Shown: positions 18,578 through 27,174, numbered from the stretch's first letter. The stretch: DNA of 64,000 nt from Brachyspira innocens ATCC 29796 (GCF_000384655.1 NZ_ARQI01000121.1:17470-81469), one strand, 5' to 3'. Numbers and translations: made by a program. The notes: generated by a model not told the origin, from the letters alone.

Positions 18578-19660
18578 ATGAAAAAAGTAAATTTATGTTT
18601 ATTAGGAGCTTCTGGTGCTGTTGGTCAGGAGATGCTCAAAGTACTAGAAGAGAGAAAATTTCCAATTAATGAATTAAGATTGCTTGGAAACAGAGAAGCT
18701 GGAAAAAAAGTAGTATTCAATAAAAAAGAATACACAATAGAAAAAGTAACTAAAGATTCGTTTAACAATATGGATATTACATTAGTTGCTGTAGGTGCTG
18801 ATTTGAGTAAAAAGCTTAGTCCTGAAGCAGTAAAGGCTGGAAGTATTGTTGTAGATAACAGCAGTGCTTTTAGAATGGATAAGAATGTTCCTTTGGTTGT
18901 TCCAGAGGTGAATCCTGATGATGTTAAATTACACAAAGGTATAATATCTAATCCTAACTGTTCTACAATAATAGCTTTAGTAGCTTTAGCTCCGCTTCAT
19001 AAGTTTGGTAAAATTAAACGTATTATAGCTTCTACTTATCAGGCTGTTTCTGGTGCTGGTAAAGAGGGTATGGAAGAGTTGGAACAGCAATTACAAGATT
19101 ATGTTGCTGGAAACAAACTTAAAAACAGTACTTTTAAATATCAAATACTTCATAACTTAATCCCTCAAATAGATTCATTTGATAAAAATGGATACACTAA
19201 AGAAGAGTTAAAAATGACTAATGAAGGTAGAAAAATCCTTCATGCACCTGATATGCAGATAAGCTGTACTTGTGTAAGAGTACCTGTTATAAGAAGTCAT
19301 AGTGAAGCTATTACTATAGAAACAGAAAAGAAAATTACTGTAAAAAAAGCAAGAGATTTATTATCAAAAGCTAAAGGTGTTAAAGTAGTTGATGATCCAG
19401 AGAAGTTCAGATACCCTATGCCTTTAGATACATCAGATCAAGATGATATATTTGTAGGAAGAATAAGAGAAGATATCAGTGCTAAAAACTCATTAGTATT
19501 ATGGTGTGCTGGAGACCAAATAAGAAAAGGAGCTGCTACAAATGCTGTTCAGATAGCAGAATTACTTTTACCAGAATTAGAAAAGAAAGGTGAAGAAGCT
19601 CCTGCTAAAAAAACTGCAGCAAAAAGAACTTGCGTAAGAAAAAAAGCAGCAAAAAAATAA
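18578..19660 (+). CDS. asd: Aspartate-semialdehyde dehydrogenase
   Basis: Asd reduces aspartyl phosphate to aspartate semialdehyde with NADPH, feeding diaminopimelate, lysine, methionine and threonine synthesis. The protein is 360 residues. It shows the N-terminal NADP loop GASGAVGQEML (10-20), the catalytic NPNCSTI with C128, and TYQAVSGAG. The last 20 or so residues are an unusual Ala/Lys-rich tail (APAKKTAAKRTC, VRKKAAKK) resembling histone-H1-like tails and absent from typical Asd. The SD is weak. A terminator follows at 19684. Confidence 0.95.
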   Translation: MKKVNLCLLGASGAVGQEMLKVLEERKFPINELRLLGNREAGKKVVFNKKEYTIEKVTKDSFNNMDITLVAVGADLSKKLSPEAVKAGSIVVDNSSAFRMDKNVPLVVPEVNPDDVKLHKGIISNPNCSTIIALVALAPLHKFGKIKRIIASTYQAVSGAGKEGMEELEQQLQDYVAGNKLKNSTFKYQILHNLIPQIDSFDKNGYTKEELKMTNEGRKILHAPDMQISCTCVRVPVIRSHSEAITIETEKKITVKKARDLLSKAKGVKVVDDPEKFRYPMPLDTSDQDDIFVGRIREDISAKNSLVLWCAGDQIRKGAATNAVQIAELLLPELEKKGEEAPAKKTAAKRTCVRKKAAKK

Positions 19661-19683
19661 ATCATTAATATTTTTATTATATA

Positions 19684-19727
19684 GAGAGGGGTTTTTATTT
19701 TTTACAAAACTCCTCTTTTTTTATGTT
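19684..19727 (+). terminator. Terminator of asd
   Basis: AGAGGGGTTTT pairs with AAAACTCCTCT and is followed by seven T. Confidence 0.8.
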
Positions 19728-19825
19728 TATAAGGCTTGATATTAATCTTAAAAAGCTCATTATCATCTAGTTTATACTTACTTTTTATTAGTGTACATTT
19801 ATATTTTATAATATATAATATAATT

Positions 19826-20674
19826 ATGAATATTTATATTGATTTAAATTTATTATCAGATTTTGAAAAAGATAAGGATATATATAAGCTGATATTAGAA
19901 TCACATCAAAAAAATACTAATTATTTTTATTCTCCAGCACATCTTTATGATTTAGATTCTGCTGGTTTAAAAGATAATGATCCGCAAAAAAGAATAGATA
20001 AATTATTATTTCTACAAAATATTGTTTCTAATAATTATTTAGTTTTAGATAAAAAGTTAAATACCATCTTAAAAAGCAATAGTTCTCCAAATATATTTAC
20101 ATCAAACAAATATTATCCTGGTTATGCTCAAAAAAAATTATCCAACATTTTATCAAATAGAGATGCTATAATTGAATTACAAGGATTATTAAATTCTAAT
20201 ATACCAATAGATATATTAGAAAAAAATATAAAAAATCGTATGAATGATGAAGATTATAAAAAAGAAAGAAGAATTTTATTAGATAATAAAAAATATAGAA
20301 TTAAGTTAAATAATTTTAAATTTCATATACAAGATAGATTAAAAATATTGAAAAAAGAAAAATCATTATTTGATATAATTGAATTTTCTTACGATGATAT
20401 GGATTATATAGAAGATATTGAAATAATTATAAAAGAGATACTCATCAATAAAGAACTATCTGTCAAAAAATTAAAATTTATAGATAATGTAAAAAATACA
20501 GATTCAGATTTTATGCATTGTTTTTTTGCTACTTATTGTGATTATTTTGTTACTAGGGATAGGATATTATTCGCAAAATCATCCTTTATATACAAATTTT
20601 TAAATGAAGAAATGAAAATAGATATAAGAACTAAAGTAATTACATTAGATGAGTTTTTAGAGTTAATTAAATAA
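19826..20674 (+). CDS. PIN-like domain protein, stand-alone
   Basis: This 282-residue protein begins at ATG 19826 (MNIYIDLNLLSDFEK); an upstream in-frame ATG at 19736 would only add a hydrophobic stretch inside the asd terminator region. An Asp-bearing first beta strand (IYIDLN) and the C-terminal run DSDFMHCFFATYCDYFVTRD match the acidic-residue layout of PIN-like nucleases, with a large charged helical insert between. PIN-domain proteins are Mg-dependent ribonucleases, often toxins, but no antitoxin gene is adjacent. There is no SD, and TATAAT-like sequence lies just upstream, so the mRNA may be leaderless. The family call is tentative. Confidence 0.5.
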   Translation: MNIYIDLNLLSDFEKDKDIYKLILESHQKNTNYFYSPAHLYDLDSAGLKDNDPQKRIDKLLFLQNIVSNNYLVLDKKLNTILKSNSSPNIFTSNKYYPGYAQKKLSNILSNRDAIIELQGLLNSNIPIDILEKNIKNRMNDEDYKKERRILLDNKKYRIKLNNFKFHIQDRLKILKKEKSLFDIIEFSYDDMDYIEDIEIIIKEILINKELSVKKLKFIDNVKNTDSDFMHCFFATYCDYFVTRDRILFAKSSFIYKFLNEEMKIDIRTKVITLDEFLELIK

Positions 20675-20679
20675 TATGA

Positions 20680-20939
20680 TATATTAATAATTTTAAATTT
20701 TGTTATTAAAAAATAAATTTTATTTTTTAATATATGGGGCTTTGCCCCACACCCCACTTCTTTTGGTGCCCCAAAGAAGCAAAATGGCTATATTTTGCTT
20801 AAATTAATAATCTATTTTACATGTAAAACAATTTTAGTATGATTTAGTATTAATTTTATACTTGCACTTTTTGGTTATTTTTGCGGTGGGAAAAAGAACA
20901 ATTAAAAAAATTGACAAACTTAAAAATTTTTAGTATATA
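20680..20939. repeat. Family 2 repeat element, reversed
   Basis: TTGACAAACTTAAAAATTTT (20911-20930) followed by TAGTATATA is the left-type end of family 2 on the minus strand. The core reads GGGGCTTTGCCCC (20737-20749) and CTTCTTTTGG...CCAAAGAAG. The opposite end is decayed. It fills most of the 436-base gap between the PIN-like gene and dppA. Confidence 0.6.
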
Positions 20940-21110
20940 AAATAGTTTTCAAATATTTAATTATTAAAATTAAACTTTTATAGTTAGTATATGTTTATTA
21001 AAAAATACTACAAAAAAATAAAAATCAATAATTAATATATTGAATAAAATCAGAAATATAATATAGTTTTTAATCATTAAAAATAAATTTTTAAATGTTA
21101 GAGGAATTAT

Positions 21111-21917
21111 ATGAAAGTTTTTATTAGTGCAGATATTGAGGGAATTACTACAACTACACAATGGCCTGATACGGATGCAGGAAGTTTAACTTATAAAGAG
21201 CATACCCTGCAAATGACTAAAGAGGTTAATGCAGCATGCGAGGGAGCTATTGAGGCTGGTGCTAAAGAAATATTTGTAAAAGATGCACATGACTCTGCTA
21301 TGAATATAGATCAAACAGCTTTGCCCGAATGCGTTAAGATACATAGAAGATGGAGCGGAGATCCTTATTCTATGGTAGAAGGTATTGATGAGAGCTTTGA
21401 TGCAGCTATGTTTATTGGGTATCATAATGCAGCTTCTATTGGAAATAATCCGCTTTCGCATACCATGAATACCAGAAATGTATATGTTAAACTTAATGAA
21501 GTTCTTGCAAGCGAGTTTATGTTTTTCAGTTATGCAGCAGCTTATAGGAAAGTACCTACAGTATTTTTGTCTGGTGATAAAGGATTATGCGAAGAGGCTA
21601 TGAAGATGAATCCTAATCACCCTAATTTGATAACACTTCCTGTAAAAGAGGGTATAGGCTATTCTACTATTAATTATTCTCCAAATTTAATGGTAAAGAT
21701 GATTAAAGAGAAAACTAAAGAGGCATTAAGTCTGGATTTTAAGGGTAAATTATTAAAACTACCTAATCATTTTAAACTTGAAGTTTGCTATAAAGAACAT
21801 GGTTATGCTCATAAAGTGTCATTTTATCCTAATGCTAAAAAAATTAATGATACTACTGTAGTTTTTGAAAATAATGATTATTATGAGATATTAAGAGCCT
21901 TGAAATTTATATTATAA
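21111..21917 (+). CDS. D-aminopeptidase, M55 family (DppA-like)
   Basis: M55 peptidases are cytosolic zinc enzymes that remove N-terminal D-amino acids, for example from D-Ala-containing peptides released in murein turnover. The 268-residue protein has the zinc ligands in family positions: D8 and E10 in SADIEG, H60 in DAHD, H105 in GYHN, plus E130/E135. SD AGAGGAA precedes the ATG. It has its own terminator. An oligopeptide-binding protein (5999) is in the window, but there is no linked transporter. Confidence 0.88.
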   Translation: MKVFISADIEGITTTTQWPDTDAGSLTYKEHTLQMTKEVNAACEGAIEAGAKEIFVKDAHDSAMNIDQTALPECVKIHRRWSGDPYSMVEGIDESFDAAMFIGYHNAASIGNNPLSHTMNTRNVYVKLNEVLASEFMFFSYAAAYRKVPTVFLSGDKGLCEEAMKMNPNHPNLITLPVKEGIGYSTINYSPNLMVKMIKEKTKEALSLDFKGKLLKLPNHFKLEVCYKEHGYAHKVSFYPNAKKINDTTVVFENNDYYEILRALKFIL

Positions 21918-21948
21918 ATTTTATAATATAATAGTCCGATAACTTATG

Positions 21949-21993
21949 AAAGCCTTCTTAAAAAATAAGTCTTTTTAAGGAGGCTTTTTTATT
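21949..21993 (+). terminator. Terminator of the D-aminopeptidase gene
   Basis: AAAGCCTTCTTAAAAA pairs with TTTTTAAGGAGGCTTT and ends in a T run. Confidence 0.85.
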
Positions 21994-22027
21994 ATCAAGA
22001 ATTTTTAAATCATTTATGGGAAACACT

Positions 22028-22528
22028 ATGCCAGAGATTTGGGATGTTTATAATAGAAATAAGAAAAAAACAGGACGTATTCATCAGAGGGGACTTCCTT
22101 TAAGAAAAAATGAGTATCATATAGTTATACATGCTTGGGTGGTAAACAGTAATGATGAAGTTATAATGACTAAAAGACACAAAAGTAAAAAAATATGTCC
22201 TAATAAATGGGAGTGTACCGAAGGCTCTATACTTTCTGGAGAAAACAGTATTGAAGGAGCTGTAAGAGAGCTTAAAGAAGAGATTGGCTTGTCATTTGAA
22301 AAAGAGGAAGGTATATTTTTAACTTCTTTTATACTTGAACGTTCAAAAACTATAATAGATGCATTTATGTTTAGAAGAGATGTAAAATTAGAAGATTTAG
22401 TTTTGCAGGAAAATGAAGTAAGTGAAGCTATGATAGTTAACAGAGAAAAATATTTTGAGATGTGCCAAAACAAAAAAATTATCTCTTCTATAAGATATTT
22501 TTATGATATTTATGATAAACTTAAATAA
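22028..22528 (+). CDS. Nudix hydrolase
   Basis: This cytosolic Mg-dependent pyrophosphohydrolase has a complete Nudix box, G-x5-E-x7-REL-x-EE-x-G, in GSILSGENSIEGAVRELKEE followed by IG. The N-terminus (MPEIWDVYNRNKKKTGRIH) resembles the YfcD/IPP-isomerase-like subgroup; the substrate is unknown. I prefer ATG 22028, which has GGGAA just upstream, over an in-frame ATG at 22016 with no SD. The product is 166 residues. The gene at 22548 follows after 19 nt and is probably co-transcribed. Confidence 0.85.
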   Translation: MPEIWDVYNRNKKKTGRIHQRGLPLRKNEYHIVIHAWVVNSNDEVIMTKRHKSKKICPNKWECTEGSILSGENSIEGAVRELKEEIGLSFEKEEGIFLTSFILERSKTIIDAFMFRRDVKLEDLVLQENEVSEAMIVNREKYFEMCQNKKIISSIRYFYDIYDKLK

Positions 22529-22547
22529 TTTTTTAGGAGAATAAAAA

Positions 22548-22961
22548 ATGCAGTATGTGAAGTTTGGAAGCAGAAGGGGAAATGAAGGAGAGATAAAACT
22601 TCTTGATATATTTTATAATCATAATATAGTGTTTGCTGAAGTGAAAGCTGGAGCTCAAAAAGTAAAGGAGAAGAAGTTTTTAAAAGGCACAAAAATAATG
22701 ATAGCAGACGGACTTACTACAGTTGCCGTTGCTATTGCCAAAAGTGATTCTGATTCTTTAGATAAATTTAATATTAAGTTTAATAAAAATGAAATAGAGA
22801 GAGTAAATATTTCAGATTGGGTAATAGCAGCGAAAGTAAAAATATATAAACTTAAAGAAGAAGATTATTTTCCTGCTACTATAGGCAAATTTTATCATAT
22901 AAAAAATAAAGACAAAATAAAATTAATAGATGAGCTTATTGAAAAATATTCAAAAGATTAA
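22548..22961 (+). CDS. Conserved hypothetical protein
   Basis: I do not recognise this protein. It is 137 residues, soluble, basic, with no signal peptide or TM segment. It starts MQYVKFGSRRGNEGEIKL after a good TAGGAGAA SD. Beta-rich stretches (FAEVKAGAQKVKEK, TKIMIADGLTTVAVAIAK) alternate with a Lys-rich C-terminus. It follows the Nudix gene by 19 nt, suggesting a joint, perhaps nucleotide-related, role. That is guesswork. Confidence 0.6.
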   Translation: MQYVKFGSRRGNEGEIKLLDIFYNHNIVFAEVKAGAQKVKEKKFLKGTKIMIADGLTTVAVAIAKSDSDSLDKFNIKFNKNEIERVNISDWVIAAKVKIYKLKEEDYFPATIGKFYHIKNKDKIKLIDELIEKYSKD

Positions 22962-22970
22962 ATATGTTTT

Positions 22971-23053
22971 TATTCTTTTTTTCCTTTGATTTTCTCTATT
23001 AAACTAACTATTGCAAATATAATCAGCCCGATTATACAGCTAATTCCTCACAT
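22971..23053 (-). pseudogene. Possible small membrane-peptide gene with in-frame TGA
   Basis: On the minus strand ATG (23053) is followed at once by TGA, after which the frame stays open for GISCIIGLIIFAIVSLIEKI and KGKKE before TAA. This is one hydrophobic helix with a basic end. A perfect-looking promoter (TTGACA-N16-TATAAT, 23115-23088) and a GGAG precede it. It is either a broken small-peptide gene or one that starts at a non-standard codon. Confidence 0.3.
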
Positions 23054-23087
23054 ATATAAAATAACTCCGTACTTGTATTTTATTGTA

Positions 23088-23115
23088 TTATACCCTAGTG
23101 TAGTATAATGTCAAT
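23088..23115 (-). promoter_or_regulatory. Consensus promoter reading toward the small peptide frame
   Basis: On the minus strand TTGACA, 16 nt, then TATAAT. Both hexamers match the sigma-70 consensus exactly. The arms ATTATAC/GTATAAT (23087-23109) also make a palindrome over the -10. No other minus-strand gene lies downstream. Confidence 0.55.
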
Positions 23116-23153
23116 AGTGCTGGAATTATAATGTTTTTATATATAATCAATAA

Positions 23154-23570
23154 TCATTCGCCTATGATTTTTATTAATACTCTTTTTAATCTTTTTCCGT
23201 CATATTCTCCGTAAAAAATTTGCTCCCAAGTTCCGAAATCTAATTTTCCATCTGTAACAGCTACAACAACCTCTCTTCCCATTAATTGTCTTTTCATGTG
23301 AGCATCAGCATTATCTTCATATCCATTATGTTTATACTGACTATGAGGTTTTTCTGGGGCTAATTTTTCAAGCCAAACTTCAAAATCATTATGAAGTCCG
23401 CTTTCATCATCATTTATAAATACGCTTGCTGTTATATTCATAGCATTGCATAATATTAGTCCTTCTTTTATACCGCTTTCATCTAAACATTTTTGCACTT
23501 CTGGTGTTATATTAATGTATCCCCTTCTTTTAGGATAATTGATTTCTAATACTTTTCTATAAGATTTCAT
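23154..23570 (-). CDS. YjbQ family protein (UPF0047)
   Basis: This 138-residue cytosolic protein belongs to the YjbQ/UPF0047 family. Signatures are the N-terminal [14 protein letters not shown], then [20 protein letters not shown], and the C-terminal [20 protein letters not shown]. Family members are reported to have secondary thiamine-phosphate synthase activity; the physiological role remains uncertain. It lies 42 nt beyond the stop of the upstream minus-strand gene at 23613 and may be co-transcribed. Confidence 0.9.
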   Translation of the reverse strand: MKSYRKVLEINYPKRRGYINITPEVQKCLDESGIKEGLILCNAMNITASVFINDDESGLHNDFEVWLEKLAPEKPHSQYKHNGYEDNADAHMKRQLMGREVVVAVTDGKLDFGTWEQIFYGEYDGKRLKRVLIKIIGE

Positions 23571-23612
23571 TATTTTTCTCCAAATTATATTTTTTATGTT
23601 TTGAATTAAATA

Positions 23613-24863
23613 TTATTCCATACCGTATATTTTTAAGAATTCGCTTAATATAGTATGCATAATTATTCTTTTTTTATCATAATCTAAATTTCTAGTTAAT
23701 TCTATTCCGAAAGATTCTATATTTTTTTTAGCGGCATAATATGTTATAGTAGTAGGCATAGGATAATACATTTGTCTGAATTTAAATTTCATAGGCTCTA
23801 TTCTTGAATTAATATTATTAAGCACACTCACAACTTTATCATCTAATTTTCTGCTGTCATATATAATAGAATCTCCGAAAAACTCTTTAAATCCGTTTCC
23901 CTCATGAAGAGTAAGCACTACATCTATATCATATTCATCAAGCATTTTCATGTACTCTTTAGCTAATTTATCAGTATCGGTTCTGCTTACTTTTTTGTCA
24001 AAGAATCTGTTATTAATATCCTGTCCCTCTATTGCCCTAGTATTTTTTCTGTATGCTTCAGGTACAGCAATAGGTACTATAGTAAGGCTTCCTTTTTTTA
24101 TAGGCATATTAATTCTTTCCATAGCAACATCAGTTCCTACTCTTTCGCTTCCATGCGGAACTATCAAAAATATATTAGGTCCTTTTTCAGGGTGAACTAC
24201 TCTATATATTGTGTTTTCGTTTTTTGTTCCTTCCATTATTTTGAAATTGTATCTGTCTATATCTTCATTGAGATGGCTTGCTACTTCCATTTCTAATTGT
24301 CTTGATACGCTTTCTATTAACGATTTTTCATTTTCTGTTGTTCTGTATGGTCCGTCAAGAATAGGTATTATAGAAGTTTTATGATTAGGCTCTAAAAAAT
24401 AACTTACACCTAAAGATGATGAAGGTGTTATTTTTACAGCATTATTATATGTTATTACTGATATTTTATCATCATATGCTACAACAGCAAATGATTTTCC
24501 TTTAAAGTCATATCCTCTATTGTCTTTTGTTATAGTCATTTGTATATCATCATTATGTTTGCTTTTTATATACATGTATCCAGAATGCAAAGTAAAATTG
24601 TTGCTTTCGTATGTTAATTTTGAACTCGGCATAAGTATAATAGATTTCTCTCCGTTATCCATTACCAAATATGATTCTTCTTTTGTAGATATTGAAAAAT
24701 AATCGTCTGGAAAACTTTTCTTAACATCTATATCAGCATGCTCTTCATTAACTATTACAGATGCTTCTCCCTGTCTTGATATTACTTTGAAACTATTAGC
24801 AAATAGTAAATTGCTTAATGTTATCATAAAAGAGTATATTAATATGTATTTAATAATTTTCAT
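23613..24863 (-). CDS. Exported FecR-like / M14-type metallocarboxypeptidase
   Basis: The 416-residue exported protein has a signal peptide (to about residue 22), then a FecR-like beta domain (about 26-145: RQGEASVIVNE, NGEKSIILMPSSKLTY, KGKSFAVVAY), then an M14-fold zinc peptidase (about 225-416). The metal and catalytic pattern is visible: HGSE (H237, E240), DINNRFF (N285, R286), LTLHEG (H320) and FGIELTR (E388). M14/M99 enzymes such as Csd4 and Pgp1 trim murein peptides and set helical cell shape. A similar role in this spirochaete is inference; an aspartoacylase-like activity is an alternative. Confidence 0.7.
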   Translation of the reverse strand: MKIIKYILIYSFMITLSNLLFANSFKVISRQGEASVIVNEEHADIDVKKSFPDDYFSISTKEESYLVMDNGEKSIILMPSSKLTYESNNFTLHSGYMYIKSKHNDDIQMTITKDNRGYDFKGKSFAVVAYDDKISVITYNNAVKITPSSSLGVSYFLEPNHKTSIIPILDGPYRTTENEKSLIESVSRQLEMEVASHLNEDIDRYNFKIMEGTKNENTIYRVVHPEKGPNIFLIVPHGSERVGTDVAMERINMPIKKGSLTIVPIAVPEAYRKNTRAIEGQDINNRFFDKKVSRTDTDKLAKEYMKMLDEYDIDVVLTLHEGNGFKEFFGDSIIYDSRKLDDKVVSVLNNINSRIEPMKFKFRQMYYPMPTTITYYAAKKNIESFGIELTRNLDYDKKRIIMHTILSEFLKIYGME

Positions 24864-25148
24864 AGTAAAAGCCGTTATATTTAAAATATCGTTTTAATTG
24901 TCGAATTAATAGAAAAATGCTTTAAATAAAAAAGTTTTGTAAAAAAATATGATTATATATTCTGTAAATATCAAAAATATGCTCTATTTATGCTAGTTCA
25001 ATTATGTAAATATCAAGAAATTAAGTTCTTCAAGACTTTTTCTTTACATTGTTTTTACAAATATATCAAAAATATGTAGTATATGTATAAAATATATCGA
25101 TATTATTCTATATTTGTAAATATTTTGTAAAATAATTGTAAAATAATA

Positions 25149-25199
25149 TTGCAAAAAATACGCTCTCTGCTATAATAATAAATGTAAAGAGATTTTACA
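25149..25199 (+). promoter_or_regulatory. Promoter plus TGTAAA palindrome of the third PepSY-like gene
   Basis: TTGCAA (25149-25154), 16 nt, then extended TGCTATAAT with TATAAT at 25171-25176. The palindrome TGTAAA-N5-TTTACA lies at 25183-25199, just after the -10. Several more TGTAAA/TTTACA motifs lie between 24930 and 25140. The layout matches the promoter at 18016-18066. The 357-base gap holds no other feature. Confidence 0.65.
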
Positions 25200-25220
25200 A
25201 TAACCGTTAAGGAGATACAA

Positions 25221-25601
25221 ATGACTAATAATTTAAAACTTTTTATAAAAATAACACCTAGTAAGCTTCCAGAAAATATAAGAAATTTTATAGCTCTTAA
25301 TTACAGTAAAGCAAAAATAGTTTATATTGATAAAGTTAAAGATGAATACGAAATAAAATTGAGCAATGGAATATATATTAACTTTGATAAAAATGGTTCT
25401 TGGAATTATATAAGCAGCGATGATAAATTATCTGAAAATATACTTCCTAAAAATATAGCACATAAAGTAAAAAGCATAATGAAAAAATATAAAAATACCT
25501 ATGTATTTGAAATTAATAGAAGAATAGAGTTTTACAGAATAAGATTAACTAATTCATTAGAATTACGTATAAGACATAATGGTGAAATACTACTTGCATA
25601 A
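25221..25601 (+). CDS. PepSY-like protein without a signal peptide
   Basis: The 126-residue protein carries the same two-unit layout as the 17361 gene: KLPENIRNFIALNYSKAKIV, LSNGIYINFDKNGSWNYI, LPKNIAHKVKSIMKKYKN, then RIRLTNSLELRIRHNGEILL. It starts MTNNLKLFIKITPS with no signal sequence, after an AAGGAGA SD that fixes the start. It would therefore be cytoplasmic while its two paralogues are exported, yet its promoter region is strikingly similar to theirs. The function is unknown; family membership is inferred from the repeat pattern. Confidence 0.65.
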   Translation: MTNNLKLFIKITPSKLPENIRNFIALNYSKAKIVYIDKVKDEYEIKLSNGIYINFDKNGSWNYISSDDKLSENILPKNIAHKVKSIMKKYKNTYVFEINRRIEFYRIRLTNSLELRIRHNGEILLA

Positions 25602-25635
25602 TTTTATTATTGTATCTCTTTAAGTTTTTTATTAT

Positions 25636-25675
25636 AAAGGTCTGAGTTCTTTAGAGGATTCAGACCTTTTTATTA
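25636..25675 (+). terminator. Terminator of the PepSY-like gene
   Basis: AAAGGTCTGA pairs with TCAGACCTTT, a perfect 10-bp stem followed by TTTTATTAT. Confidence 0.85.
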
Positions 25676-25885
25676 TCAAATATAACACAAAAAATCATCT
25701 GCTATTTCAAATATGTAAAAAATATATATAGATATACTTCAATTATTATAATTTTTTATAAAAGATATATAATTGTAAAATATAATTGCCTAATAATATT
25801 TTTTATTAAATAATCATGATAGATGATATTTATTTAATATGATAGTATTATAATCAAATTAAAGTTGTAAGAGGAATAAAATATT

Positions 25886-26737
25886 ATGATAAAAAAAACA
25901 ATCTATATTTCGGCATTTGTATTTTTATTAATGACAGTAAGCTGCAGCAAAAAAAACAATAATACCACTAATCCAATTCTTGAAGAAACAAAATACACAG
26001 TTAAAGGTATTGACAGTAAATACGATGCTGTTTGGAAATTTTTTAATGCTGATGAAAAAGGAGCAGAAGCTGTAGATGTTTCTATATCTGACGGCGGAGT
26101 TAATAATTTAGTAATTTCTAATAAATCAGAAAAAGTGAGTTTTTCAAAAGACAGTATTTACAGCTGCGAGAAAGAGGAAAGTAATATATATTATCAAAGG
26201 TATTTCGGATATATTATAAGTGATGGAAAATGGGTAGGCGAGATTCATTTCCCAATTTATGATGAAACAGTTGGTTATGTTTATATAAAAAATAGAACAA
26301 CTTCAGATATAATTTGCGGAATTATAGATAAAGCACCAGGAGAAAAAAATGGAATAGATTCACATTTCTATGGAACAAGAGTTAATACAGATAAAAACGG
26401 ATTAAAAAGAACTTTAGATATAAATGAAAAATTTGTTACATATTCTGAAAATGATCAAGTAAAGGTAAAAATACCTTCTGTTTTCTTTGAAGGAAGCTGG
26501 AGTAGTGTAGGGCAAATAGATGAGTATACAATATTTCAAGGTCTTTTATATGATGGCATTTGGATAAAAAGCCATGATAATGATGCAAGTATATTGCCTA
26601 ATTTATATTTCTTATATGCTGATTATAACCGTAAACTTGATATAAAATTAAGATATGATAATGTGCCTATTTCAGCTAAATATATAGAAAAAGAAACTAT
26701 AATATCTCCAGATAATATTCAATATTCAAAACGTTAA
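25886..26737 (+). CDS. Hypothetical lipoprotein
   Basis: This 283-residue protein starts MIKKTIYISAFVFLLMTVSC, a signal peptide with lipobox MTVSC, so it should be lipid-anchored. The mature part is beta-rich and acidic with no domain I recognise (for example KYDAVWKFFNADEKGAEAVD, DGKWVGEIHFPIYDETVGYV). An AGAGGAA SD precedes the ATG. It is monocistronic and ends in a strong terminator. A role at the cell surface is inferred only from the anchor. Confidence 0.7.
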   Translation: MIKKTIYISAFVFLLMTVSCSKKNNNTTNPILEETKYTVKGIDSKYDAVWKFFNADEKGAEAVDVSISDGGVNNLVISNKSEKVSFSKDSIYSCEKEESNIYYQRYFGYIISDGKWVGEIHFPIYDETVGYVYIKNRTTSDIICGIIDKAPGEKNGIDSHFYGTRVNTDKNGLKRTLDINEKFVTYSENDQVKVKIPSVFFEGSWSSVGQIDEYTIFQGLLYDGIWIKSHDNDASILPNLYFLYADYNRKLDIKLRYDNVPISAKYIEKETIISPDNIQYSKR

Positions 26738-26778
26738 AAAATAAATATAATAAATAATTGATAAAATATAATGATTGT

Positions 26779-26807
26779 GCAGGCCCTTAAATAGGGTCTG
26801 CTTTTTT
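26779..26807 (+). terminator. Terminator of the lipoprotein gene
   Basis: GCAGGCCCT pairs with AGGGTCTGC (one G-T pair) and is followed by TTTTTT. Confidence 0.85.
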
Positions 26808-27062
26808 ATTGTGAGAGTTTTCAAATTTTTTTCATTTAATTTTTATTAAAATCATCTTTTTGGCTAAAGTTTTTATATAAAAAAATAATGTTTATAAGAA
26901 AATTAACTTGAATTTTTAATATTCATAATGATTTTTTATATAATTAAAAACAAAATTTCTAAAAAATAGAGTTCTTAAATACGTTTCTCACATAAAAAAT
27001 GTATAAAACGTAGTAAATAATCTTAATTTTAAAATTTTTTAAGAAAAAAAAGAAAAAAATGC

Positions 27063-27090
27063 TAAACCAAATTAAACTTTATGCCGAGAA
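27063..27090 (+). promoter_or_regulatory. Sigma-28 (FliA)-type promoter of flaB
   Basis: TAAA (27063-27066), 16 nt, then GCCGAGAA (27083-27090) fits the flagellar consensus TAAA-N15-GCCGATAA closely. Transcription would start near 27098 and give a leader of about 245 nt. The gap from 26808 to here is A+T-rich and otherwise empty. Confidence 0.6.
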
Positions 27091-27174
27091 GACCGAAAAT
27101 TATTGTATAGCAAAATGAGAGTTCAAGTATTTGGCGGTCTCGAACTCCCTGTTTGCTTAGTTGATACCATATAA

